From assembly GCA_910584815.1 (NCBI GenBank), contig CAJUBT010000009.1, forward strand, positions 26,963-52,690: DNA of 25,728 nucleotides, given 5' to 3'. Under the pieces are notes generated by a model, which searched no databases, was not told the DNA's origin, and saw nothing but the letters and a program-made list of their open reading frames with translations. Positions within the stretch are counted from its first letter, which is position 1. Each line of letters begins with the position of its first letter. Shown in pieces: positions 1 to 8,216 of the stretch. The translations under genes and the position numbers were made by a program. Origin of the DNA: an uncultured Christensenella sp. GTDB lineage: Bacteria; Bacillota; Clostridia; Christensenellales; UBA1242.

Positions 1-126
1 TTTAAAAAAATTTATAGAAATTATAATAAAAAATTATAAAAAAACACAAAATTACAAAAAATAATAATATATACTTATGGTTTTTACAAAAAACAATAAA
101 ATTATTGTTAAAAGTAAATTTTTCTC

Positions 127-154
127 TTTACAGTTTTTTTGTTTTATGTATAAT
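127..154 (+). promoter_or_regulatory. Sigma-A promoter of the UPF0316 gene
   Basis: A -35 box TTTACA (127-132) is followed after 16 bases by a perfect -10 box TATAAT (149-154). Transcription would begin near 161, giving a leader of about 36 bases that contains the SD AAGGA at 183-187, nine bases before the ATG. Confidence 0.7.
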
Positions 155-196
155 TAGGCTACACAGATAAAATAAAATTAAAAAGGAATTTATATT

Positions 197-760
197 ATGT
201 TTTTTGGAACAGAACTTGATTTACTTATTGTTTGCTTTATTGTTGTTTTAGGAAGAATTGTTGATATGTCTCTTGCCACAATGAGAACTGTTTTTACAGT
301 TAAAAACAAACCACAAATAGCAGCCCCTATTGGTTTTATAGAAGCATTCTTTTGGTTTTTAATTGTTAAAGCAGCCCTTGATTACACCATTAAAAACCCA
401 GTTGTAGACACTATTTTACTTGCTGTTGCTTATTCTCTTGGTTTTGCACTTGGAACTTTCCTTGGTGGAATTATAAGCAAGAAATTTGTTAAAAGCAAAA
501 TTCACGTTCAAATTGTGTTAAGTAGTAAAAATGATGAAGTTATTAAAGAATTAAAAGAAAAAGGTTTTGGTCAAACCGTTATAACTGCTAAAGGCGCACA
601 CAAAAACACAGAAACCTATATGGTTTTTGTTGAAACAGACTCCAACAAATTAACTGAACTTAGAAGCATAATTAACACTATGGATGAAAAAGCTTTTGTT
701 TCTGTAACAGAAAGTAAATCGGTTTACAATGGCTTTTTTGGTGGCAATGCCAGAAAATAA
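197..760 (+). CDS. UPF0316 membrane protein (DUF5698 + DUF2179)
   Basis: This 187-residue protein matches the UPF0316 family (Bacillus subtilis YebE type). The N-terminal half holds three hydrophobic segments at about residues 7-25, 38-60 and 68-92, with the family-like stretch GRIVDMSLATMRT just after the first. The C-terminal half (about 100-180) is a soluble alpha/beta region of the DUF2179 type, likely cytoplasmic. The biochemical role of the family is not established; DUF2179 also occurs at the C-terminus of YitT-type membrane proteins. Length is normal. The gene is monocistronic: it has its own promoter and a hairpin terminator about 90 bases after the stop. Confidence 0.85.
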   Translation: MFFGTELDLLIVCFIVVLGRIVDMSLATMRTVFTVKNKPQIAAPIGFIEAFFWFLIVKAALDYTIKNPVVDTILLAVAYSLGFALGTFLGGIISKKFVKSKIHVQIVLSSKNDEVIKELKEKGFGQTVITAKGAHKNTETYMVFVETDSNKLTELRSIINTMDEKAFVSVTESKSVYNGFFGGNARK

Positions 761-847
761 TTATTTTTAAATATAAAAAATAAATAAAAACTATGTTAAT
801 TTAAAAATAATTATTAAACTTATAATTTAAACAAACTTTTTAAAATT

Positions 848-892
848 AAAACTTTATGTTTTTTAAAAATAAAAAAAGCATAAAGTTTTTTT
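848..892 (+). terminator. Rho-independent terminator after UPF0316 gene
   Basis: The arms AAAACTTTATG (848-858) and CATAAAGTTTT (879-889) pair perfectly over 11 bases. The stem can extend inward through T-A pairs, and a T-run follows to 892. Confidence 0.8.
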
Positions 893-994
893 ATTGCATA
901 AAACATAAATTGTTAATTTGTTTTTAAAATTTATTTTAATGTGGTATATTTATACTATTAATTAACTTTTTTTGTTTTTATAAATTGGCAAAGT

Positions 995-1023
995 TTGCAT
1001 TTATTTTTTTAGCAAAATATACA
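995..1023 (+). promoter_or_regulatory. Candidate pepD promoter
   Basis: TTGCAT (995-1000), a 17-base spacer, then TATACA (1018-1023). Both boxes are imperfect. An alternative -10, TATACT at 951-956, lacks a convincing -35. Confidence 0.3.
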
Positions 1024-1148
1024 CAAGTTTTTCCTTTAAATTATATTTTTTGTTTAAAATTTTAATAACAAAAGCTTATAAAAATTTAAATAAAATTTAA
1101 TGAAAACAAAAAAGAATAAAAAAATTATTATGATAGGAGTTTAATAAT

Positions 1149-2546
1149 ATGCCAGATAAAACTTTAGATTATTTTACAAAAATTAGTAGCATTCCTAGAC
1201 CTTCTGGGATGGAAAAAGGAGTTATGGAATTTTTGGTTGAATTTGCTAAAAGCCATAACCTACAATATTTTACAGATAGCACTTATAATGTTATTATTAA
1301 AAAACCTAGTAACCGCCCAAAATGCGACAAAACTTTAATTTTGCAGGCACACACTGATATGGTTTGTGAAAAAAATGGAGATGTTGATTTTGACTTTTTA
1401 ACCCAAGGAATTAACCTAAAAACTGAAGGCGATTTTTTAATGGCAAATGGAACAACCTTGGGTGCAGATAATGGCATTGGGCTTAGTATGATTTTAAGCA
1501 TTTTAGATGATGATAACTTAGACATTCCAAACCTTGAGTGTTTGTTTACAGCCCAAGAAGAAACAACAATGCAAGGTGCTAATGATGCAGATTTTAGTAA
1601 GCTTAAAGGTAATTGCCTGCTTTCTATAGACGGAACTGATGAAGCTAGAATTGAAGTTTCTAGTGCTGGTATGAAAGTGCTTAAATATTCAAGAAAATTC
1701 ACAACCACCCCACTCAATAGTGATAGTCCAATTTATAAATTAAAACTTTCTGGCTTAAGGGGTGGACACTCTGGCAGTGAAATTAACACGAATAGAAAAA
1801 ACGCAATTAAACTTTTATTTGAACTTGTTAAAAGTTATAAAGATGTTAAAATTATTAGTTTAACAGGAGGAGGAAAAGCAAACGCCATACCTAGAGAGTG
1901 TGAGTGTGTGTTTAGTTGTGATAGAGCTATTAGTGAACTGCAAACCATTACTAAAAACTTTAATTTGACCTACAAAGCAATTGAGCCAGATTTTATGGTA
2001 AAACTTGAAAATGTTGATTTGACAAATGCCAACTTTATTTCAAAAAGTGGTGAATTAATTGAATTTATTAACAGCCATAAAAATGGAGTTTTAGAATATG
2101 ATAAAGAAAATACCACTTTCCCACTAATTTCTAATAACCTTGCAAACATTAAGTTAACTGAAGGTGTTGTTGATGTTATTGTTTCTATTAGAAGCAGTGT
2201 TGCTAAACTTGAAGAGCAATGTATAAATGAACTTAACAGCAATGCCGAAAGTTTTGGGTTTAAAAACGAATTGCTGACAAGTGCCCCATTTTTTGAAAAA
2301 AAAGAAAACTCTTATTTACAAGGTTTATGTAAAACAAGTTATGAAAGTTTGTTTGATAAAGAAGCTATTATTGAGGGTATTCACGCAGGGCTTGAAGGCG
2401 GTGTGTTTGCTAGCAAAAAGAAGGGGCTAGATATATGCGTTATTGCACCTAATATATTTGATGCACACAGCCCTAAAGAAAGAGTTAGTTTATCTTCTAT
2501 CTTCCGTGTTTATAAATGGATAGAAAAAATTGTTAAAGATTTTTAA
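1149..2546 (+). CDS. pepD: Aminoacyl-histidine dipeptidase (PepD, M20 family)
   Basis: Cytosolic di-zinc dipeptidase of the beta-Ala-His dipeptidase (PepD) group, which splits Xaa-His and other dipeptides during peptide catabolism. The metal site is visible in order: His68 and Asp70 in LQAHTDMV, bridging Asp107 in LGADNGIG, general base Glu137 and metal ligand Glu138 in TAQEET, Asp161 in SIDGTDE and His440 in FDAHSPKE. His207 in the GGHSG motif marks the lid/dimerisation domain inserted in the middle. At 465 residues it is close to the family's roughly 480. SD AGGAG lies nine bases upstream. It stands alone and converges on the leftward genes. A close PepD-family dipeptidase of different specificity cannot be excluded. 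Confidence 0.93.
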   Translation: MPDKTLDYFTKISSIPRPSGMEKGVMEFLVEFAKSHNLQYFTDSTYNVIIKKPSNRPKCDKTLILQAHTDMVCEKNGDVDFDFLTQGINLKTEGDFLMANGTTLGADNGIGLSMILSILDDDNLDIPNLECLFTAQEETTMQGANDADFSKLKGNCLLSIDGTDEARIEVSSAGMKVLKYSRKFTTTPLNSDSPIYKLKLSGLRGGHSGSEINTNRKNAIKLLFELVKSYKDVKIISLTGGGKANAIPRECECVFSCDRAISELQTITKNFNLTYKAIEPDFMVKLENVDLTNANFISKSGELIEFINSHKNGVLEYDKENTTFPLISNNLANIKLTEGVVDVIVSIRSSVAKLEEQCINELNSNAESFGFKNELLTSAPFFEKKENSYLQGLCKTSYESLFDKEAIIEGIHAGLEGGVFASKKKGLDICVIAPNIFDAHSPKERVSLSSIFRVYKWIEKIVKDF

Positions 2547-2627
2547 TTTTATATGAAATTATTACTAAATAAATAACTTTTCCCTTTATTGATAAAGAGA
2601 TATAATAAAAAATAAAGTTAAATAAAA

Positions 2628-2705
2628 AATTTACCATTAAATATTTTTTAATAGAAAGTAGCCTTTAAAACAAATACATTAAAATTAACTATTTAATGGT
2701 AAATT
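2628..2705. repeat. Inverted repeat, 16-bp perfect arms
   Basis: AATTTACCATTAAATA at 2628-2643 is the exact reverse complement of 2690-2705. Inside the arms a second pairing, TTTTAAT (2646-2652) with ATTAAAA (2678-2684), extends the hairpin with a small asymmetric internal loop. No T-run follows, so it is not a standard terminator. It lies about 80 bases beyond the pepD stop. Confidence 0.75.
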
Positions 2706-2791
2706 CAACAAATAACTTTATACTAGCATTAAACTAATATATTAAAAAAAATAAAAGTTGATATATTAAATTTTATTTTTTAAAAAATAAT

Positions 2792-2827
2792 AAAAAAGGT
2801 AACTGAACAAATGTTACCTTTTATTTT
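2792..2827. terminator. Bidirectional terminator between convergent genes
   Basis: GGTAAC (2798-2803) pairs with GTTACC (2813-2818) around a nine-base loop, flanked by an A-run (2792-2797) and a T-rich tail on the other side. It can end pepD transcription rightward and the membrane-protein transcript leftward. Confidence 0.75.
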
Positions 2828-2895
2828 TTTATTTATTATTTTTTAAAAAATTTTTATAATTCTAACACTTTTGATGGTTTTATGTTAATGATGTT

Positions 2896-3153
2896 TTATT
2901 TTTTAGAAAGAATATAATCTATAACGAACCAGCCACATAAACAAAAACCAATCACTAAAACAATAATGCCAATAACACGAATTGTTATATAAATGCCATC
3001 ATCACTTTCAATTTCATTACTTTGCCTTGCCACTCTGGTTATTCTTTTTGCTAAAATTACGGTTGCAAAACCAATGGCTAAAAGAACTAGCCCAATAATA
3101 ATTAATGGGTCGCTGAGATATTCAACAAGTGATTTACCTAATAAATTAAACAT
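2896..3153 (-). CDS. Small two-helix membrane protein, unknown function
   Basis: This 85-residue protein has two hydrophobic segments, about residues 16-34 (ending VILAKR) and 56-79 (ending just before the C-terminal LSKK). They are joined by a short polar loop rich in Arg, Glu and Asp, so it is probably a small integral membrane hairpin protein. I do not recognise the family. The start is supported by a strong SD (AGAGGTG, complement of about 3162-3169) and an exceptionally good extended -10 promoter just upstream. It ends at a shared bidirectional terminator. No terminator is visible between it and the upstream TPR gene, so some read-through is possible. Confidence 0.7.
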   Translation of the reverse strand: MFNLLGKSLVEYLSDPLIIIGLVLLAIGFATVILAKRITRVARQSNEIESDDGIYITIRVIGIIVLVIGFCLCGWFVIDYILSKK

Positions 3154-3183
3154 TAATTTTACACCTCTTTCTTATTTTACATA

Positions 3184-3212
3184 ATTATAGCAAAACAATA
3201 TAAAAATTTCAA
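3184..3212 (-). promoter_or_regulatory. Strong extended -10 promoter of small membrane-protein gene
   Basis: Leftward: -35 TTGAAA (3207-3212), 17-base spacer, extended -10 TGCTATAAT (box 3184-3189). It is nearly identical to the pcrA promoter at 24704-24732. Confidence 0.8.
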
Positions 3213-3260
3213 TAGGAAAAATTAAAATTTATTTTTTTATACATTTTGACTAAATTATTA

Positions 3261-4916
3261 TTAAATTTCTAACTTGAAGTAGTCTACAAATGAATATACC
3301 TGTTCCTTAGTAACATTAAAATGATTGCAGATATTTTTAAGACTTTTTGCTTTTCTATCGCTATATTTACTAAAAATAATATATGCACAAATTAGGTTTT
3401 CATCAACCTGCAAACCAACGCCAGCATTATCTAATTTTAAAATTGTGTATCTTAAATCTACATTAGGCTTTTCGGTGTAATTTATAATATATTCTGCACA
3501 TTTTATGGTTACATTAAGTAAGGTTTTATTAAATTTTCGCAATATTTTTTTGTTTGGAAGCATTATAACACAAAAAACATTATCTTTAACATATTCAAAA
3601 TAATTAATTGAATCTATACTTAAACGATTTTTAAGAAGTTGAAGTTTAAAAGAAGTTTTGGCACAATTTTTAAGCATAAAGCACCTAAAAAATTCGTTTA
3701 TGTGTTTAGAAGCTAATTTTGAAAGTTTAGTTAAAAGTAAGTTTTTTAAACTTCCATCGTTAAAAGTTAGAAGAAAGTAAAAGAAATCTTCATTTTCAAC
3801 AAATTCTTTTTTAAGCGAATTATCGTCTAGTAACAAATATTTTTTAATTTGGGCTTTAATGTCGTTTATTTCTTTTGTGGAATAACCATATAAGGTTTCT
3901 AATTTGTAATCTTTTTGATTTACACAAATATTAATATACTTATTTAGTATGTAGTTTTGGAATGGATTATATGTTTTAAGTTCCACTAATTTTTGTCGTG
4001 CCTTTTCATAGCACTTTGCACTCATACAAACCTTTGCAAAAAGAAGTTGCAAATCATAATTATATTCAGCTGCAGAAAAATATCTTTCAAGGTAAGGAAT
4101 TGCCTTAAGTTCTTCATTATAACTTGCTAGAGTTACCCCTAATTTAAAACATTCTTCCTCATCTTTAGGAGAATATTCCTTTAATTTCTGCATTGCTATG
4201 TTAAAGTTTCCATTATCGTTTATGGTTTTACTTAAAAGCAACTGGTTGCCTATATCATCTATAGTATTTTTAGAGAATTGAGTTAAAATTTCCTGTGCAT
4301 TGTTATATTGTTCTGTTGCTATATAGGAATTTACTATGGCAGAACGCATAGAATTATCAGCAAAGTTGTTTTGTTGTTTACATAGTTCAATAACATCGTT
4401 ATACTCTTCTTCTTCCATAAGTTCATCTATAATGTTAATTGCAATTTCATTTGAAATTTTAGGGCTTTTGCCACCTTGTATTACTGTGAATGCCCTTTTG
4501 TTAACATTGTAAGAAGAATCTAATTCTGCTAAAATTTGGCTTGCTAACATAGCGTGGGGATTATCGTGATTAATTTTTTGACAAAGTTCTAAATAATATC
4601 GTGCAAGAGTTTCATCTCCTAAAGCAAGGAAATTTTCCCCCAGCCCTCTGTATGCAGGTTGAGAAAGAAATTGTGCTGAAAGTGCAGAAAAATAGTGATA
4701 GTTAGATAGGTCGTAATCACCTAACTTTGAATAAACATCACCTATAACTAAATCATCTCCATACTTCAAGGCCTTATCGCCATTTTTTAAAACTTTTTTT
4801 GCCCAAGTTAGATATTTTAATGCTGAAAGATAATCTCTATCTAAATATCGCTGTCTACCAAGAATGAAGTAGAACATTTCATCTCTAACAAAAGGGGTTA
4901 CTGTAGAATTTTTCAT
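3261..4916 (-). CDS. TPR-repeat protein, unknown function
   Basis: This 551-residue soluble protein is built mainly of helical tandem repeats. TPR-like units are recognisable at about residues 14-115 (GRQRYLDRDYLSALKYL, then GDVYSKLGDYDLSNYHY and GLGENFLALGDETLARYYLE) and again at about 165-330. Such arrays act as protein-binding scaffolds; the partner is unknown. No signal peptide or membrane segment is visible. The last 45 residues (ICAYIIFSKYSDRKAKSLKNI and onward to the end) look like a helix-turn-helix or the closing helices of a cyclin fold; this is resemblance only. The start is less certain than others: the nearest SD-like AGGA is 17 bases upstream, and Met14 is an alternative. A likely promoter sits about 150 bases upstream. 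Confidence 0.75.
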   Translation of the reverse strand: MKNSTVTPFVRDEMFYFILGRQRYLDRDYLSALKYLTWAKKVLKNGDKALKYGDDLVIGDVYSKLGDYDLSNYHYFSALSAQFLSQPAYRGLGENFLALGDETLARYYLELCQKINHDNPHAMLASQILAELDSSYNVNKRAFTVIQGGKSPKISNEIAINIIDELMEEEEYNDVIELCKQQNNFADNSMRSAIVNSYIATEQYNNAQEILTQFSKNTIDDIGNQLLLSKTINDNGNFNIAMQKLKEYSPKDEEECFKLGVTLASYNEELKAIPYLERYFSAAEYNYDLQLLFAKVCMSAKCYEKARQKLVELKTYNPFQNYILNKYINICVNQKDYKLETLYGYSTKEINDIKAQIKKYLLLDDNSLKKEFVENEDFFYFLLTFNDGSLKNLLLTKLSKLASKHINEFFRCFMLKNCAKTSFKLQLLKNRLSIDSINYFEYVKDNVFCVIMLPNKKILRKFNKTLLNVTIKCAEYIINYTEKPNVDLRYTILKLDNAGVGLQVDENLICAYIIFSKYSDRKAKSLKNICNHFNVTKEQVYSFVDYFKLEI

Positions 4917-5060
4917 ATCAATTATAAATTTATTCCTAAAAACTTAAAAAAACAACTTTAATTTTAAACTTTTTTAAATTTTCGACTTTTATTTAGTTTT
5001 TTTGTCAAAAAAAAATATTTTTTTCGGTTCTAAAAACAATTTTTTTATACTTACCTATTC

Positions 5061-5089
5061 ATTATACAATTTTTTGTGAAAAAAAACAA
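5061..5089 (-). promoter_or_regulatory. Candidate promoter of TPR gene
   Basis: Leftward: TTGTTT (5084-5089), 17-base spacer, perfect TATAAT (5061-5066) preceded by TTG. The -35 is weak. The leader to the annotated start would be about 140 bases. Confidence 0.45.
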
Positions 5090-5352
5090 ATAAAAACCTT
5101 TACCTAAGTTTTTATTCATAAATAGAGCAAAACATATACCAAAACAAAAAATTTGTTAAAGTTTTTTATTAAATTTAGAACTTTATCTTTTTATATTATG
5201 TTCAAACTTAAATAATTGAAATTTTTAAACTAAAAAATTATAAATATTCTTTTAAATAATTAAATATATATTAACTAAATTAATGTTGTAAAAATTTACA
5301 TTTTTTATTTTTAGATTTTAATAATAAATATTCAAAACTTAATTTTAAATAT

Positions 5353-5382
5353 AAAAAAACACTAATTTTTTTAGTGCTTTTT
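5353..5382 (-). terminator. Terminator after zinc-ribbon gene
   Basis: CACTAA (5360-5365) pairs with TTAGTG (5371-5376) around five T bases. Leftward the hairpin is followed by seven T (A-run 5353-5359). It starts about ten bases after the stop codon. Confidence 0.8.
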
Positions 5383-5391
5383 ATAAAAAAA

Positions 5392-6081
5392 TTATTCTGT
5401 ATAAATATATCTTCTGCATTGTTCACATTCAAGGTAGCCATTTGTTTTTATTTTATTTATATGAGCAGCAGAAAGTGACATACTACAACCGCCACAAGCG
5501 TTTTGATTTAGCGGAACAAGAACTGGAAAAATTCTATCTTGCCTTAGGTGTTTATATTTGGCTAGAATATCTTTATTTATAGCTTTTTCCATACTAGACA
5601 TTTGCTTTTTAACCTCTTCCACTTGAGGAATTAAATTTGCTTCGTACTCTTCTACCTTTTGTTTACATTCTTTATGTTTATTGCGATAAACAACAATATT
5701 ATTTTTGCAAGTTTCAAAATTTTTGATTATTGTTGTTACAAGTTCTGCTTGAGAAGATAGAGTGCGTTCTAACAAAGTTAAAGCAGAAACTAACTTGTTT
5801 AATTCTTCTAAATTTTTTGCAAGTTTTTCTTCATTTGCTTCGCTACTTTGAGATAAAGCATTAAAACTATTATAAGCCTTTTCATATTCTTGCTTACATT
5901 TTTCATAATTTGCCACAACAGTTTTTGCTTTGGAGTCTAGTTCTAACAATCTTGCTTGTTCATCTTTAACAATTGCAACGGCTTTGTTTAGCATTTGTTT
6001 AGATGGATTGTTTTCTATCTCTCTATTTAATTTTAATAATTTCGCATCTAATTTTTGATATTCTAATAAATCTTTAAACAT
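5392..6081 (-). CDS. Coiled-coil protein with C4 zinc ribbon (DUF164/CdsZ family)
   Basis: The 229 residues form a long charged helical coiled-coil (about 1-180) followed by a C-terminal zinc ribbon with Cys196, Cys199, Cys219 and Cys222 (CGGC and CEQC). This is the zf-RING_7/DUF164 architecture widespread in bacteria, which includes Helicobacter HP0958. The coiled-coil probably binds a partner and the ribbon nucleic acid, but its role in Bacillota is unclear. In related genomes the gene commonly follows trmK and a NIF3-family gene. Here NIF3 is missing and a 299-base AT-only gap takes its place. SD AGGAG lies five bases before the ATG. A terminator follows directly. Confidence 0.88.
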   Translation of the reverse strand: MFKDLLEYQKLDAKLLKLNREIENNPSKQMLNKAVAIVKDEQARLLELDSKAKTVVANYEKCKQEYEKAYNSFNALSQSSEANEEKLAKNLEELNKLVSALTLLERTLSSQAELVTTIIKNFETCKNNIVVYRNKHKECKQKVEEYEANLIPQVEEVKKQMSSMEKAINKDILAKYKHLRQDRIFPVLVPLNQNACGGCSMSLSAAHINKIKTNGYLECEQCRRYIYTE

Positions 6082-6380
6082 TTTTTCTCCTAATAAAACT
6101 CTAAATATTTTTTTAAGTTTTATTTTTAATTTTTATTATCTTAAACTTCAAAAGTTTTTCTTATTTTTTAGCTAGAAAATTTAAAACATTTTTATTTTTA
6201 AATTTTAAATATTTTAATTCTTTAACATTATTTCATTTTTTTATTAAACAATTTTTTATATTAAAAAATTAGAGTACAACTAAAATTTTGATTAAATAAA
6301 AGTTAGATAATATTTTTTACATATTTAATTAATTTTAAAATAGTTTAATAAAAGCATAACAAAGTTTAAAAGATAATATA

Positions 6381-7157
6381 TTATAATTCTAACAAATATT
6401 GTTCAATTAACCTAATTAAAGTTTCGTTTTCTATAAACTTTTTTTGTTTAGCTATTTCTTTTCGCTTTTCAAGTTCAAAATTAAGGTAATTTTTAAAGGT
6501 TTGTTTATTGGTTGGTTTTCCAAAATAAAGTTCCAAAGTTGAAAGTGGTTTTGAAGGCTGATTGGTTTTCTTTGTTTTTATTATAAAATAAAACATTTTG
6601 CCTTCTTGTACTAATTCATCTTTTAAAATTTCATAGCCATTTTGTTGCAGATATATTCTCAATTCTACAGCATTTTTTTGAGGTTGAAGAATATAATTAT
6701 CATATTTTCTACTTTCGCTTTGGCTTAAAATTTTTATAATTTCTTGCCCGCCCATTCCAGCAATTATAACTTGCTGAATTTCTGGAAGGTCTATTGATGA
6801 ATTGTTAAGTAAATTTATTTCTATTAAATTTCTCTCAGCGTTTTGTTTATTTTCTTTAAGTTTAGAAGTTACTAAATTGTTATCATCTTTTAAAAAAGTT
6901 GATTGCTTATTTATATAGGCTTTATTTAATGCTTTAAGCCCATCTCCTTCACAAAAACAAGTGCTGTTTTTATAGTTATTTAAGTTAACTATTGCCTTCT
7001 GCAAACATTTAAAACTTATATCGGTTAAATATGCAAAGGTTACTTTTTTTGTATCTAACAGGGTTTTTGTTATATAGGCGTGGTCACAACCTATTTCTGC
7101 AACAATATTATAACAAACTTGATTACAAATTTCTTGTATGCGTAAAGAATTAGTCAT
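6381..7157 (-). CDS. trmK: tRNA (adenine-22-N1)-methyltransferase TrmK
   Basis: SAM-dependent Rossmann-fold enzyme that methylates A22 of tRNA. The SAM-binding start VAEIGCDHAYI (residues 19-29), the acidic residue in LTDIS (Asp46), the GDGL segment (71-74) and the family motif IAGMGGQE (132-139) are all present. The C-terminal part is a helical coiled-coil as in TrmK. At 258 residues it is longer than the usual 225-235. The excess is a polar Asn/Lys-rich stretch of about 45 residues (80-125) just before the IAGMGG motif. Its ATG overlaps the end of rpoD by eight bases and has no clear SD, which suggests translational coupling in the dnaG-rpoD-trmK operon. Confidence 0.9.
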   Translation of the reverse strand: MTNSLRIQEICNQVCYNIVAEIGCDHAYITKTLLDTKKVTFAYLTDISFKCLQKAIVNLNNYKNSTCFCEGDGLKALNKAYINKQSTFLKDDNNLVTSKLKENKQNAERNLIEINLLNNSSIDLPEIQQVIIAGMGGQEIIKILSQSESRKYDNYILQPQKNAVELRIYLQQNGYEILKDELVQEGKMFYFIIKTKKTNQPSKPLSTLELYFGKPTNKQTFKNYLNFELEKRKEIAKQKKFIENETLIRLIEQYLLEL

Positions 7158-8211
7158 AATTAAAATCGCTTAGTTGTTTGCAACGCTTTGGTTGTCTTAA
7201 CTTTCTTAGTGCCTTTGCTTCAATTTGTCTTATGCGTTCACGGGTAACATCAAACTCTCTACCAACTTCTTCTAATGTTCTTGGATGAGAATCATCTAAC
7301 CCATAACGCAAACGAATAACTTTTTGTTCTCTTGGGGTTAAAGTGTCTATTGCGGCTAAAAGTTGTTCTCTTAAAATTAATTGTGCAGCAGTTTCAACTG
7401 GCGATTTAATAGAATCATCTTCAACAAAGTCTCCAATTTTACTATCTTCCTCTTCACCTACAGGGTTTTCTAAACTTACTGGGTCCTGCGCTATTTTTTG
7501 AATTTCGCACACTCTTTGTTCGCTTATACCCATTTTTTCTGCAATCTCTTGTGCAGTTGGGTCACGCCCTAAAGTTTGCAATAGTTGGCGGGATACTCTT
7601 ACCAATTTATTAATTGTTTCTACCATATGAACAGGAATTCTAATAGTTCTTGCTTGGTCGGCAATAGCACGAGTTATAGATTGCCTTATCCACCAAGTTG
7701 CATAGGTTGAAAATCTAAAACCTTTTGTATAGTCGAACTTTTCAACTGCTTTTAACAAACCAAGGTTACCCTCTTGAATAAGGTCTAGGAATTGCATACT
7801 TGTTCTTCCAACATATTTTTTGGCAATTGAAACAACTAGCCTTAAGTTAGCTTCAGATAATTTTCTTCTTGCAACAGCATCTCCTTGTGACATACGCTTT
7901 GCATATTCAATTTCTTCTTCGCTTGTAAGTAGAGGAACTTTACCTATATCTTTAAGGTACATTTTAACAGGGTCATCAACTTGAACCTGACTTGCAATTT
8001 TGCTTAAATCTTCAATTTCCTCATAATTTTCAGCTGATTTTTTAACTTTAATGTTATTGCTTGTAAAATAATCAACAACTTGCTCTATATCTTGTGCAGA
8101 AGCATCATATTTTAAAAGCCTTAAAATTATTTCTTCTTCATTTAGTCCGCCCTTATTTTTTGCTATTTCGGTTAATTTTACAATTTCAGGTTGGAATTTT
8201 TCGTTATACAT
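7150..8211 (-). CDS. rpoD: Primary sigma factor RpoD (SigA)
   Basis: Housekeeping sigma-70 factor directing RNA polymerase to -35/-10 promoters. At 353 residues it matches the short Gram-positive SigA form. A region 1.1-like N-terminus (about 1-55) is followed by region 1.2 (DPVKMYLKDIGKVPLLT), region 2 with the core-binding stretch LIQEGNLGLLKAVEKFD and the -10 recognition/melting helix TYATWWIRQSITRAI, region 3 (HMVETINKL onward), and region 4 with LTPREQKVIRLRYG and the -35 reading helix TLEEVGREFDVTRERIRQIE. The sigma-A promoters in the window fit it. Its SD GGAG lies in the last codons of dnaG, and the genes are five bases apart. Confidence 0.97.
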   Translation of the reverse strand: MYNEKFQPEIVKLTEIAKNKGGLNEEEIILRLLKYDASAQDIEQVVDYFTSNNIKVKKSAENYEEIEDLSKIASQVQVDDPVKMYLKDIGKVPLLTSEEEIEYAKRMSQGDAVARRKLSEANLRLVVSIAKKYVGRTSMQFLDLIQEGNLGLLKAVEKFDYTKGFRFSTYATWWIRQSITRAIADQARTIRIPVHMVETINKLVRVSRQLLQTLGRDPTAQEIAEKMGISEQRVCEIQKIAQDPVSLENPVGEEEDSKIGDFVEDDSIKSPVETAAQLILREQLLAAIDTLTPREQKVIRLRYGLDDSHPRTLEEVGREFDVTRERIRQIEAKALRKLRQPKRCKQLSDFNYD

Positions 8212-8216
8212 TTCGT

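Larger units (their letters stand above)
761..1148. other. Intergenic region between UPF0316 and pepD
   Basis: This AT-rich gap contains the UPF0316 terminator (848-892), a weak promoter candidate for pepD (995-1023) and the pepD SD AGGAG (1135-1139). I see no small ORF with an SD and no RNA gene. Confidence 0.6.
2547..2895. other. Convergent intergenic region after pepD
   Basis: Two rightward genes end here against the leftward block. It holds a long imperfect inverted repeat (2628-2705), an AT-only palindrome around 2744-2782 and a bidirectional terminator (2792-2827). I see no ORF with an SD on either strand. Confidence 0.6.
4917..5391. other. Intergenic region upstream of the TPR gene
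   Basis: This AT-rich gap carries the TPR-gene promoter candidate (5061-5089), a long AT-rich leader with an isolated leftward TTGACA at 5003-5008 lacking a good -10, and the terminator of the zinc-ribbon gene (5353-5382). I find no small gene. Confidence 0.55.
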
